From Lenzites betulinus (Eukaryota > Basidiomycota > Agaricomycetes > Polyporales > Polyporaceae), in the NCBI GenBank assembly GCA_022264855.1, contig JABYQU010000031.1, forward strand, positions 248,001 through 312,000: a stretch of DNA of 64,000 bases. Direction: 5' to 3'. Every line of letters begins with the position of its first letter. Position 1 is the first letter of the stretch. The translations under genes were made by a program, and so were the position numbers. Below are positions 22,631-33,889 of this stretch, one piece after another. The notes under the pieces were generated by a model. It was given only the letters and a program-made list of their open reading frames with translations. It did no database searches and was not told the origin of the DNA.

Positions 22631-23500
22631 ATGCGTTTCTCGACCTCAAGTCTCCTCTCCGCCCTGGCTCTGTCCTCCGCCTCGTTCACGCAGGCGGCAA
22701 GCCTCACCGCCTTCAAGCGGCAGATTGTCGTCCCCTCCCATGGAACCACCGTCAGCCCTGCCGCTGGCAGTACTATCACGCCCGGGTCGAGCTTCCCCTT
22801 CAGCTACCGCAACGAGGACTTCTGCGAGTCCGGCTACAGCCCCATCTCGGTCTACCTCAGCACGTCCGCGCCGACCTCGGCCGACGTCACGAGCGCCGGA
22901 GAGCTTGCGGACGGTAGCTTCGTGTTCAAGTTCGGAGACTACCTCATCGCAAACTTTGGTACGTAGAATTTGTAGTGGACGTCCACTCGCACGTCTGTGC
23001 CTGATCGCCTATTGAATGATATTGCAGGTCTCCCTGTGATGGGTACGCCACCGCCTTCGACACTGCCTGCGCCGTCACTCGCTGTGGAAGATGGCACTAC
23101 CCTCTTCCTGTCTGTTGTGGAGACGTACAGAGACTGCCCGGTAGGTCACATTATCAGAATGGTGTCAACCGGCGCCAAATTTCAAATCCTCACTGAGTCT
23201 TTGAACCCAGGGCGGTGTCGCACTCGAATTTGGGCTGGAGACGACCACCGTCGTGTACGCATGATTACAGGCAGACACATACTGGACTACGACAGAGATA
23301 TTTGGATGACCGTCGTGTTTGTCTGGAAAGGGTTGACACGTATCCACAATATTTTCAAAGTCGTGCATCGCGTTGTAAAATACAAATACAATTTCGTTAT
23401 ATGCACTACTTGGCAAACTGAATGCCTCGGCCGTCACGATGCAGCTAGAAGCTGTATAGGCAGTCATGACAGCCGTATCGGAGTCCTGGCAGTGCAATAG
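22631..23500 (+). CDS. Small secreted protein, possibly with an altered 3' end
   Basis: The N-terminus MRFSTSSLLSALALSSASFTQA is a clear signal peptide, followed by a Lys-Arg site (FKRQ). The mature part contains HGTTVSPAAGSTITPGSSFP, CESGYSPISVYL and ANFGLPVMGTPPPSTLPAP, a pattern I associate with small secreted proteins of wood-decay fungi with no known function. Exon 1 is 22631-22958 and exon 2 starts at 23028, both with canonical borders. After SVVETYRDCP (codon ending 23140) there is a GTAGGT. Without splicing the frame runs on for 120 codons of quite different composition (Arg/His/Trp-rich) to a TAG at 23498-23500. The natural C-terminus may therefore be short and encoded differently, or the last exon may have been replaced. 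A 60-bp repeat begins 46 bases after this stop. Confidence 0.65.
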
Positions 23501-23545
23501 CTGAGGTGGAGCTCATGAAGACATTGGTGAATTTGTCTACTAGTA

Positions 23546-23605
23546 CACTGGGTGAAGCGCCGGATTTTAAGTTTACAGCATCGGCTTCGAATGCCGGGAT
23601 TCGAC
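23546..23605 (+). repeat. Left arm of identical 60-bp inverted repeat
   Basis: These 60 bases, starting CACTGGGTGAAGCG and ending GGGATTCGAC, recur with no mismatch as the reverse complement at 24557-24616. The similarity stops sharply at both edges. The segment TCGGC-TTCGAAT-GCCGG (23581-23597) can fold as a 5-bp stem with a 7-nt loop that looks like a tRNA T-arm, but no complete tRNA can be drawn around it. The arm lies 46 bases after the secreted-protein stop, in the sense orientation of that gene. Confidence 0.9.
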
Positions 23606-24556
23606 CCAGATGTGCTCCACATTGCACTTGCATTCCTGTTTTTTCGCAATCTCGCTGCAATCCACGGATCATATACAAATACTATCGACATGCTTGTGCT
23701 CCAAGGTATACACGTCATTGTAAATTCAAAGTCAGAACAAACCTAAAACTGTAGTTCACGTCCTCTGCGGCTGCTCGTTCATGCTCTTGCCCTCTCCCGC
23801 CATCTCACCGCGATATCCTGGTGTGCAATCACACCTGCGGGATTCTGGTAGGCTGGCGTAAGTCATGCTGATTTTGATATATATCATAGCTTCGAGGATA
23901 CTTGCATACAGTAAGTCTCCCCTCATTACCGAGTACTAACTAATAGGTGAGCGGTTCTCGAATGTTCACAACTTATCTGCAGTGCATATGTGGCTAATAC
24001 TAACTGATATATCAGCGGCCTCTGTTCGTGTTTTCACCGAACTGGGAGCTCGCTGTTTGGGACTGTCTATCTCTGCCTGGGACTATCTATCTGTGGAATC
24101 CGGTATGTGAACCTCCTACTAGGTAAGCTGTTTCCCATCCAGCCATGTAAGTTCTTATTTGGTACCAGAATTGGCCCCCGCGAATGCTGCATGAAGGTAA
24201 ACTGGACACAGTATAACGTAGGTGGACTCCGGTATACCGGTGAGCTTTCACATTTGGCTGTGGGTGTGTAGTAGTACTACTGTTGTACTTAGCATGCTCT
24301 GCAATCCATATGTTTATTTGACCTGTCGCATACGAGCACTCGGTCGCGGGCTGGGGCGATTGGTATCGGGAATTTTGTGTGCAATGCAGCCGATATGCAG
24401 GCGGCGTGCTGCTGGCAGAAACCAGCGCTGAGATGCTAGGGTCCCATAATGTCCGTGTTATGTGGCAGAAATGTCGTAGGAACCTCTCCGGAACGTGATA
24501 ATCCGAGTGCCATGCTTTAATCTGTGGAATGTCCCCGAAATGTCAAAAGCATTTGA
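23606..24556. other. Spacer between inverted-repeat arms
   Basis: This 951-base AT-richer spacer has no open frame of coding character and no transposase motif. A short imperfect duplication (TGGGACTGTCTATCTCTGCC, then TGGGACTATCTATCTG) lies around 24057-24092. If the arms are terminal inverted repeats, this would be the inside of a non-autonomous element of about 1.07 kb. Confidence 0.4.
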
Positions 24557-24616
24557 GTCGAATCCCGGCATTCGAAGCCGATGCTGTAAACTTAAAATCC
24601 GGCGCTTCACCCAGTG
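24557..24616 (-). repeat. Right arm of identical 60-bp inverted repeat
   Basis: Exact reverse complement of 23546-23605. It begins 30 bases past the stop codon of the MFS transporter gene and lies in the sense orientation of that minus-strand transcript. Confidence 0.9.
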
Positions 24617-24646
24617 GTATGCAGTGTACAAGATCTCTCTAGAATT

Positions 24647-26737
24647 TCAGACAACCTTTTCGCGCCAGCTGCGCCCCTTCGCCCATACGAGCAGAATCAG
24701 CAGGTTCGTTAGGATCATGATTCCTCCCCACAACGTGTACATCCATCCGTCACCGATGTTGTCCTGCGCGTCTGCCATCAATGCGAGGAGGCGCAACGGC
24801 TGTGTCTGGGCAGCGCACCTGGATTGGAACGGCCAGCTCTGCAGCGGCAAAGGCGAAGAGTCCACGGAACATGCTGTTGGTCGCGACAGCAGATGATGAT
24901 CGCCCTGCGTTGGCGTCGACGATGTACGCAAGCGTACTCGAATAAATCCATCTATCCAGTGTACGTCTTACGCGCGTGCACACACTGAACCAGCTTAAGG
25001 CACTCACACTGAGAACAAACCGCAGAGGAACAAAAAGACGACGGTGGCTGCAATGTGAACATGCTCGTGAACGACCCAGCCGTAGGCTATGATCGATGGG
25101 GGCAGGAAGAGCATGCCGAAGAACGTCGACTGCAGACGCATCTGTAATGAGCAGCCCGGGTCAACATGATGTCAGTGAACGATTAAGGGCATCGTTGCGC
25201 CCGCTGTCGTTCGTACCTCAGGATACTTTTCTCCGCCATTCTTCTTGTGAACTCGCGCTAGAGTGAGGTCAGACCATTTACCACCCAAGATACTGCCCGC
25301 AACACTTCCTGTAAGACGAGTGAGTATATCACAAGGCGCTCTGAGGCAAAGGTTTACGTACCGGCTCCGAACGCTAACAGCACCAGGCTGCATGGGAGCG
25401 GTTAGAATGATGACATTGCGAGAGTTCGCGAGCGTACCCAGTGTGTAATGCGTCATAGCCGTAGCCTGAAGCAAGGACGCGCGCCGACGTGTACAAAATT
25501 GAGTACGAAAAACCGTAGATGAATCCTGCGGAAAGGTCAATTGCCAATGGGACGGACCCCGAAAGATTGTACGTACCAGAAGCAACAAGGATGACAGGGT
25601 TGTTCACATAGCGTAAAACCCGGAGCATAGGCATTACCGGGTCGACGTCCCTGAGAGAAAGCTTAATATCCTTGAACGTGCCAGGGGCGGGTTGGCCGTC
25701 GGCCGCCTCGGCGTCCGTGACCTGAGCTTCGCGTTTAGACTCGTTGTCCTTGGACGAGGTTCGAGACTTCTTCGCGTCACGCTGTTCATCTTCGAGGTTC
25801 CGCTTCAGGACGCGCTGGTACACCAGGCTACGTTCGCGGCGGAACGTATCCTTGAACAAGAATGTGAACGAGAGGAGGTTGACCCCTCCAAAGATGACGA
25901 GGAACCAAAAGCATGCTCTCCAATCGAATCCTTGGGTGAGCCTAGAACGTCGTCATCAGCATCGGCGAGCGGGAAAAACAGACTCCCACATACCCCCCGC
26001 CTAAAATAGGACCGATCGAAGGTCCTAGTAACGGAGCGCTGTAATACAAACCCATTTTTGAACCGCGCTCATGTGAGTCATAGATGTCGGCTAGAGTCGC
26101 TGCACCAATGGCCAGGACGGCACTCGAACTAAGAAGGGTCATTGAGTTGACAGCGCGTGAGGATTTGCAGGGACGTACCCTGCGGCTTGGACACATCGCA
26201 TTCCGATGAGCACTCCGATGGTGGGCGCGAGAGCAGCGCCGACCGAGCCACCCACGAAGAGGAGAATGGATACAATGTACACGATCTGGAGGTACGAGAT
26301 TTCAGCTTGACAAGGCAGCAATGTGTTGTTCGCCAGTTTTCTTTGACACACTTTCCGACCTTTAAGCTCGCTTGAAACGCTCCAAAGCAAGGGAACGACT
26401 CCCTGTATGAGTACGAACAGGGACAAAGTCCAACTAATTTGCGAAGCTGTTGCATGGAGCTCCTGCTCAATCTGTACAATCGAGGCTTTACTTGGATGAG
26501 CTGCCTGTGAAGGCGAGTGCGCTGGGAATCGTATGCTCACGGTTGTATATCCCGGCAGCAATTGTCGTGATGAGTGATGCCGAGGAGACTATGAGGAGTG
26601 TGGCGTTCTAGTGACAGGGTATGAGCATTATGGACTAGTGCACGACGCGAACAATGTACCTTGCGAGCCGTCGACCATTGGCGGGGGTCGTCGTCCACGG
26701 CAACGTGTTCGATGTCGAGTTTTGGGACGGCTGACAT
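24647..26737 (-). CDS. Major facilitator superfamily transporter (DHA1-like)
   Basis: This is a proton-coupled multidrug/organic-solute type antiporter with roughly 500 aa in many short exons. The start MSAVPKLDIEHVAVDDDP is cytosolic. TM1 reads NATLLIVSSASLITTIAAGI. The loop PSIVQIEQELHATASQISW and TM2 SLFVLIQGVVPLLWS lead to an MFS motif A variant, SELKGRK. Then come VYIVSILLFVGGSVGAAL and the motif-C-like YYSAPLLGPSIGPILGG. The central cytosolic loop carries a charged insertion (EDEQRDAKKSRTSSKDNES). The second half has GGKWSDLTLARVHKK, LPPSIIAYGWVV and WMYTLWGGIMILTNLLI. The protein ends SWREKVV at the TGA complementary to 24647-24649. The transport substrate cannot be told. One acceptor (AAG before CCTCG) avoids an in-frame stop in the more obvious alternative. 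Confidence 0.85.
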
Positions 26738-28828
26738 GAGGGGCTCAGCACGTTCGACGGTCGAACTTGGAGACTTTCTCAAAGTGGACCCTCGAAGACG
26801 TCTCCTGGTCACCGGGTAACAATTGCATGTTCATCGTGAGAAGGGGTTGTGGCACGCAGGTGAGTCTGGCGCCTTGCGTCATACAAATTGCTGTGTTTCG
26901 CGAGCGCGCGGTCACCGCGTAGCCATCCGGCGGGAGACCTCCGATGCAAGCTTCGAAGCTCGACCAGATCATCTGTGTTCCAAATGGAGGACGGACCGGC
27001 GCCGCGGTCTTAGAGCAGTCTACGAATAGTAACACACCGTCATAAAATGCAGTGCTTGTGTTTCAGCGCCCACATTAATGCCCTCGAGGGCACACTACAC
27101 GTACCCTCCGACCTCGCACGGCGGGCGGGCTTCATGAGCCCCACAGGTTACGTTGTTACCTTTGTCCGGCGCAGTATGCGCGCACCACCGTTTGATTTGA
27201 ACTCCGTTGAAATGCGGAGAACTGTCTCGAGCTTACTCACTACTGCGGCTAGTCTGATGACGCAAGACAAGAGCCGGTGTTGTCTACCCCTGTCATTCAA
27301 CACGACATTGAATGCTGATCCTACAATGCATACTGACTTGACGGAACCATTAAATCCTCGCGATTAGGTCTAGATAACTGCTCACAGTACTGGTATTGCC
27401 TAGATGAGTGCAGTGGTACGCGTTGAATGAAACTCATTGCGTACATTTCGTCCATGTCTAGGCAGAAAAATCTGAGCCACGCCACCAAGAGAGTGCGGGT
27501 TGATGTTGTCACAGGGAGAGTGGTCGGGTCGTCGCAAACAGCTTGAGCCAAAGCCTGCGCACACCGCGGCCCCGGCGCAGGGTCGGCTTTACCCGATAGT
27601 AACGCCACGACTGGTATAGAGGGCGCCTAACAAGTCTTAGCAAAGCCCGGTGATTGCCGTAAACTTAAGCAGTAAGCACGATCGCTCGCCACTCGCATGC
27701 CGCGACACCTTTGAGTGAGAATCTTAAAATATGGCCCGAACATATTCAACCAAGGCATCTGCAGCTGCGGATGTGCCACGAAACATGTACGTACAGGAAT
27801 GGTTAACCGAGATCCTGCATCGCCTTTGGACACGCGTATTATGAGTAAGACATATCGGGTTATGCATCCGCATGTGGCAGCTTTTATTGTCTTTCCACGC
27901 GCACAGTACATCTTTACTCTCGCCTCCAAGCTAGAGTGGCTCATCCTCACCGTCCTTGCTATATCAAATCCGGAGGATGCCTATTCTGCACGTAGGTAAG
28001 TCGAATTTCGTCCAAACATTGTGAATTGACGTGTGTCGAGAGCTTATATGTCATAAACTCAGCATTAGCCAAGCTAGACGACTCGAGGTTGAAAGTGTCT
28101 AAGGAAGAAGCATATCGCGACATCCATCGGAGGCTACTTGCTATCCCAGTGCCCATGACAGACATTCGAGTAGGCCCTCCAATTGAACCCGCCGGTGCAC
28201 GTGGTTATAATATCAGTACGCGAATGACACCGAGAGCAGCAAGTCCAATGCTGATGGTCTTCGCTAGTGTTATCTATGAAGTTTGACCGTTACGAAGATT
28301 TCAAGTAGGCGTTTCACAGCATCCTGCGCCAAACGATACGTGCTCAACTTTGGTAACATCAGGGCTTACCTTGCAGACCCGAAACATATCGAGTACGCGG
28401 TGTCTCCTACGCGCTCATCCCTGACTCACAGGCTCGTTTTAGATTGGTGAAGTGCCATGGCGCTGCTCTGCGAGGTCAGAAGCCTAGCACACACGGACAC
28501 TTGGAACAAAGATACTCACTTTGGAGCTAGACATGATTATCTACCAAGTGGATGGCCGAAACCCTACAAGCAAACTCTGATGCGCTTGGTGATTCCTTAC
28601 GTTCATACCTAAAGCACTTGCAAACGGCACTATTTTCCTACGAGTCATCTATCATAGCCACAGAGTTTATACAGTATCTACGCTGGAGCCTAGTATGGTA
28701 GATACAGTATAATTTCGTTCTTCCTTTTGGTGTTATAACTCACATCGTATTCTGGCAAACAACCCACATAACTCCACTCCAGTTCTCTCAATCATTGGGG
28801 TCAGTGTAGCCTCCGATCGCCCGTATAT
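26738..28828. other. 2.1-kb stretch without a recognisable gene
   Basis: Open frames at 27715-27999 and 28026-28286 (plus) have ordinary amino-acid content and could be exons (the second contains YRDIHRRLLAIPVPMTDIRV). However, I recognise no domain and no convincing splice pair joins them. The remainder is AT-richer and lacks coding character. It may contain a decayed gene, and it holds the promoter side of the MFS gene. Confidence 0.35.
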
Positions 28829-31394
28829 CTAGGCCGACGGAGAGTCGCGCTTCCCCAATACATAGGCGATGGTCTGGAACGCCGCCCAAGGTACGAATTC
28901 TGTACAGCCATATCACATATCAGCATAGGCGTGTCCCAGCCAGCTGCGCGGTACGTACGTGGGGTCATATGTCCGCTGTAGTAGAACTCGACAACTGGCA
29001 CCGCGCACAGTGCGTCAACAACAGTTCAAAGCAGATAATGAGAATAACGACGCACAGGTTAGACCACGTTCAGTGTGTTGGTTCCCGAAGACCCCCATGT
29101 TGTCCACGACAAAGCTCTCTGGTTCGATGGGCGTCTGGAAGCCTTGTTTCCCATTCCATGTCATGTTTCTACGCAGTGCAGTGATGAGCCATTTGAGATC
29201 GAGAAATGTCCGACCCTCCGACTCACTGGATGGCGATCCTGGTGCCTTCCGCAACCAAGATGAAGTCCTGCGGATACACATGAGATCCCCGGCTCGCACG
29301 AACGTGGGACTAGCCGACGTCACACTCACCGCAAGCCCATGCACAATAGCGACGCGCTTGCTCTTCTCGATCACGTTGGGGAGCACGCTGAGCGTGGATG
29401 CGACGCTCTGGTCATTTCCGGGACCCCCGGTGGTAGGATTGATGTACACCGGCCCACCGCATGCCTCCCAGTTGATGTGTGGGGCGTGGATTGCGTCTTG
29501 TACCTACGCAGCAGACAACCATATTAGATTCCACACTAGGCAAGGCCAACACCGCTCGCCGACCCACATCGGTTCTGTACAAGGGAATTAGTACTTGGGC
29601 GCTGATTGTGACATATCCGGGGCGACTGACCGATTGAAATAAACGAATTTCTGGGTCGAGCGCGGGAAGCCCAAGACGCTCCCTGGTCAGAGCGTCTCGG
29701 AGTCAGCGCTTTGCAGGTGTGTAATGGATAGAAGACTGACATAGGTTCGGGAATGTGTCCGTAACGCGATAGACGTCAAACACCGGGTTAATGCTGATGC
29801 CAGTCAAACACCTGTATGCGCCCGGAGGATAGGGCGGACACTCACATTCCGACTTGACGTTGGATGGGACTATGCATCCTGCATTCGGGCTTCACGCCGA
29901 CCGCGCGTGTGGTCTCGTTGAATGTCGCGCCAGCGGGCAGTGGCAGCTGACCAGCGGGCGGGTATGTTACGAATTTGTCCAGGTAGTCCGTGTAGCCGCA
30001 CGAGTCCGATATGTTCTGCAGCTGCGCCCAGAAGCTAGACGTGAAGGGGAACACATTCTTGTTGGCCTACCAACGACACGTCAAAGTGGATCCTGACACG
30101 TAAGATGGCGCTGGCGCGCTTACCTGGGCAAAACGCAATGCAGGGATTTCCTGTTGGACCAGACCCCAGGTAAGGGACGGGTCGGCGATCCAGATACCCT
30201 GCAGGTCCAAGTCGCGATTGGGGTGCTCATAGAGGTAATTTGCAATATACGGGACGTCTACCTATTTGTCAGCACGAGACGCTTCATTGCGCAAGCCTCA
30301 AACTTACAGAAGCCAGCGTACTAGAGGCAAGGCTTAGTCAGCTGCGCGTCTCAGACTCCAGATTGGTGTATGACCTACACTCTCCCCGCTGACCCAGAAG
30401 TTGCTCCCTTTCAGTTCTCCGAATACCTCCAAGAACTGTTCGAGGAATCCGGCGACTTGCGCTGCTAGCTCGTCGTCGTTTGAGATGTTGGGCTGCCCTT
30501 GCGAAAATCCGGTCTACCGAGAGCATTAGAGACGCTTCTGTCGACATCGGTAGGTGCCGACTTACCCCGACTGGCTGCTCGACCCAGAGGACATTTGTCA
30601 GGTTAGTCCAGCTCCAGGGATTGCTGCAATGCGTTGTCAGCGGGATGCGATATACGTTTCTGTCCACACGCTTACGGAGTGGGCTCCGCTTGTCCCCACG
30701 ACCAAGCTGTTAGAAATCCCAGTTAGCAAGAGGCCATGTTTTCGATGGCATGCTTCACATACAGATAGGGCCGTTTTCCTGAAGGAAGCCCTCCAGGGAG
30801 GAGCACCCGGGACCGCCTGAAAGCCATAGGTAAGCCACTTGTCTACTTTTTGCTGTGGGCATGCAGCCTACCATTCGTCCAGAACAAAAGGTCTTTCACG
30901 TTCGAAGCGTTGTTGGTGGGCCAGAACCTAACCACCACACATCTCAGTTGAAAATTCGAGGCATCATTTATAATAGCGTGCACTTACCAGAAGAACAGCT
31001 TCCTGGTCTCGTTAGGATGGCCGGAAATAGGCATGAGACCAGACCAAGAGGGGCCAGCATCGAAGTTCACTGGTAAGAGCAGTGAGTGCAAGGTCCCTAC
31101 ACGTAGTACACAAATAGGATGCTTACCATCCGGGATCGACCTGCCATCGACGAAGAACTCTTGAGCGCGAGGGTTCCTGAACGCGATGGGACTCTCGATC
31201 CTGCTCTCGCTTCGCACGTTGTGACTTTCAGGGGTAACCTGCGGGCCCAAGAAGTCGCGCAGACGGTCAAGCTGCTCGCGCTGGATAGCCTCGGCCGTGT
31301 CCATGCCCTCCATAGCACTTCCGGAGAACCTGGCAAGGCATAGCGTATTCGCGAAGAAGAGCAAAGTGCCAACAACGAGCTTGAACGACAACAT
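28829..31394 (-). CDS. Secreted serine carboxypeptidase (peptidase family S10)
   Basis: This enzyme releases C-terminal amino acids from peptides, usually at acidic pH. The signal peptide is [22 protein letters not shown] variable propeptide-like region precedes the core. Core motifs in order are [22 protein letters not shown], the oxyanion region [39 protein letters not shown], the nucleophile elbow GESYAGFYVPYIA, an Asp in [12 protein letters not shown], and the catalytic His in [13 protein letters not shown]. The C-terminus ends GKRDSPSA. A 13-nt exon (30308-30320) encodes YAGF directly after the catalytic Ser codon. It is followed by an acceptor GGTAG that restores YVPYIA. The gene has at least ten exons. 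All members of the catalytic triad are present, so an active enzyme is expected. The secreted location suggests nutritional proteolysis (inference). Confidence 0.88.
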
Positions 31395-32319
31395 TGTGGC
31401 GAGACGCTGCTGTCAAGAGTCGTGCTCTATACAGCTTCGTTCCTTCCAGCCCCGCTTTTATATAAAAAAGCCATGTCAGTCAGCATCCTGGACGGAGTCC
31501 CGCTCTCTCGACATCGATGCCGAGAACGTCGAACGGACCTGTAAAACTGCACATCACGAGGAAGACCGCAGATAACGGCGAAAACGCATTACAACGGCAC
31601 CTGTGGCAGGAACGAGACCCAACGCGCCATTGTGCAAATGGGCTTCGGGCACACCATAACGTCACTCCGCGGTGCAAATGCACCTACTGCCGCCGGCCAT
31701 AACCATATCGGTGAGCCATTATCTTCAACGGTCCGCTCCAGCTGGCTCACCTGTTCCTCAACCACACGGTGACGAAGATCCACAGAGGCTTCTTTATCAC
31801 ATCGGCCCCATCATATCCCACGGCCGCATGTTCCACCTGGGTGCATACGCGATCAGTCGTTCGAGGTGTTTCCTTTGCGGAGTAAGAGTGCAAAAAGAGA
31901 ACTGCCAGCGTTGGCTCGTGACCAGCGTCCAGTCTTACTTCCGTGAAGTGAGGTGAATCGCTGTATTCACTACTGACGAAGCTGGGTGCCAGGAAGCAAT
32001 GCTGCCAAGTCCGTGCCGAATCGATTGAAGTGCAAAAAGGTGCGGAGGTGTCACTGAAGAGAAGAGGGGATGACGAAGTTCCTGCTTCGTCTTCGCCGCT
32101 CGAGCGGGCCGACTTTGCAGGCTAACCTGCCAACTCTGTACATATCACGATAAACACCGCTGTGGGCATCGTGACTGTCGATATTGTGCTGGTTGTACAA
32201 ATGGCATGATGTGAGGAAGGAACGCGGATAAGGCTACAAGGTACAGGTCAGAATCGGTTCCGTTTCCGTTGTTGTCTCAACGAAGCATCTGACGTCGAAG
32301 GCCTGCTACGAAACACTTA
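31395..32319. other. Intergenic: carboxypeptidase promoter, CSN7 3' region
   Basis: This 925-bp gap lies between two minus-strand genes. A TATATAAAA-like box occurs at about 31458-31466 on the plus strand (TTTATATAA on the transcribed side), roughly 65 bases upstream of the carboxypeptidase ATG, a plausible TATA position. No gene is seen. Confidence 0.45.
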
Positions 32320-33440
32320 TCAGTGTCGATCGGCATTCGGCATCGGTGAATGAACCCACTTGCGTCCTTTGCCCTTCGAACCCTCCGAGGGCTCGTCAAT
32401 GTCCATGCTGTTCTCATCATTGCCGTCATTCTTGGCCCTCTCGCGCAGCCTCTGCTGTCGTTCTTGCTCGCGCTGCAGCTCTACCCTGCCAGCATCAGTG
32501 ATGCCCGAGCGTGAGGGGAAGACGTGTGTCTTGGGAGCGTTCCGCGAGTCCTTCTGCTTGTCCAAAACCTCTCGGAGAGTCGCTTGATACCCTTTGTCAT
32601 AGGCCTCCTTCATAGTCTTCTCGGTAGAAGTGCGGTTCGATAGCTCCACCAACTTCGTGTCCAGCGTCGCTAGCACGGCGGCCGTAGTCGAAGCCCTGCG
32701 CACACCCGTCAGCTGAGGTGTGATCGCGGAGGCAGAACTGCAACGAACCAATTCTGCAGCGACGCAAGCAGCTGCTCGAGCTTTCCCGGCTCCAGGTCGC
32801 GGCCCATTGTGTACTCCACCTCGAACTGGCCCTCCTTCTGATCGAGCTTGCCCCGCACGATGTCGAGGTATATAGCGTCGATGATAAGATCCTCAAGCTC
32901 ACGAACTGTGGGCATGTCAAGAATACGGAGGAGCTCATTGTATGGTAGAATCTGAGTCGGGCGTAAGAAGACAAAAAGACCAGGGTAGATGTTACGAACG
33001 TACGCGGTTGTCTTGCGCCAAAGACACAAGTGTGAGTTGCTTTAGCTTCACCGTCTGCGCATCGTTCAAAGGCGGCAGGGAGTCCTTGTGTTCTGCCTCG
33101 ATATGAGCAAGCAAGATGATGTGCCGAGTGACTATAACTGACGAATGTAATCCGTGTACGTCTTGTATGCAAACAGCTGAAGTAGCGAGTACGATCGGGA
33201 GTGTTGCTCGTGTGTTGCAAGCTGATCGCCGCAATTATGTTTTCATGATTGTTCTCCAAGAACATTTCGCAGAACGCGTACCTCTTGAATGTTCGACTGC
33301 TCCAGGAGCTCTCCAAAGACAAATACGCCAGAAGCAGAAGTGACATCTTGAATCAGCTTAGCCGCAGCAGCACCCTTTGCAGCTTTGGACATCAGGAGGA
33401 AAGGCTCCAACTTTGCGACATGTTGCGTTCCGATCTCCAT
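32320..33440 (-). CDS. CSN7: COP9 signalosome complex subunit 7 (PCI domain)
   Basis: This is a PCI-domain subunit of the COP9 signalosome, which removes NEDD8 from cullins. The protein is about 305 aa. The N-terminus is LEPFLLMSKAAKGAAAAKLI and GVFVFGELLEQSNIQEL, which matches CSN7. SYSLLQLFAYKTYTDYI and LPPLNDAQTVKLKQLTL follow. The winged-helix half is LPYNELLRILDMPTVRELED, DLIIDAIYLDIVRGKLDQ and FEVEYTMGRDL. A coiled-coil (AVLATLDTKLVELSNRTST) and a charged tail with EPSEGSKGKGRKWVHS close the protein. Five exons are needed. The third junction uses the GGCAG acceptor that avoids an in-frame TAG. The last junction, around LQNWF and LTGVRRAST, is the least certain. Confidence 0.85.
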
Positions 33441-33889
33441 TGTATCGATTAGAAGCGAAGAGATGGGTTCTTTGCGCTGTAGTGGTCAGAATCGGAGACG
33501 GTGGCGCACTCGAGGATGTGGGCGCTTGAACGGAACCGGTAGGCTGTTTGTGTGTGTTAGGATCAGAAGCTCTTGGCAAGCACATGCAAACAACTCAGTG
33601 CCGCGTGCGGCGATGCTATTCAAGTTGTAGCAGAGGTTATGGTAGATTGAAGGTTGCCGTTTTTTTCTTTCTTTTCCGTTGTTTCTGTTCCGATAAGACG
33701 GCGTAAACAGCTCAAAGACCTATCACCAATATCGCCCACGCAAACCTAGTAATATGGTGACGGTCAAGCATGCATATGTTTACTTCTAATAGTATACAGC
33801 GGTGTCTATCAAATCCGGGGGTATTAGAAGGGTATAAACTACTAACAGGTATGTGATAACGGTGGATATATGGTTCATGCAAACCTTCG
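33441..33889. other. Intergenic: CSN7 promoter and Trk 3' region
   Basis: This 449-bp gap has a T-rich tract at 33660-33680 (plus strand) and no gene. Confidence 0.45.

Noticed and set aside
23546..23605. Complete tRNA gene
   Set aside because: Only a T-arm-like hairpin can be drawn. There are no acceptor, D or anticodon stems and the B-box consensus is not met.
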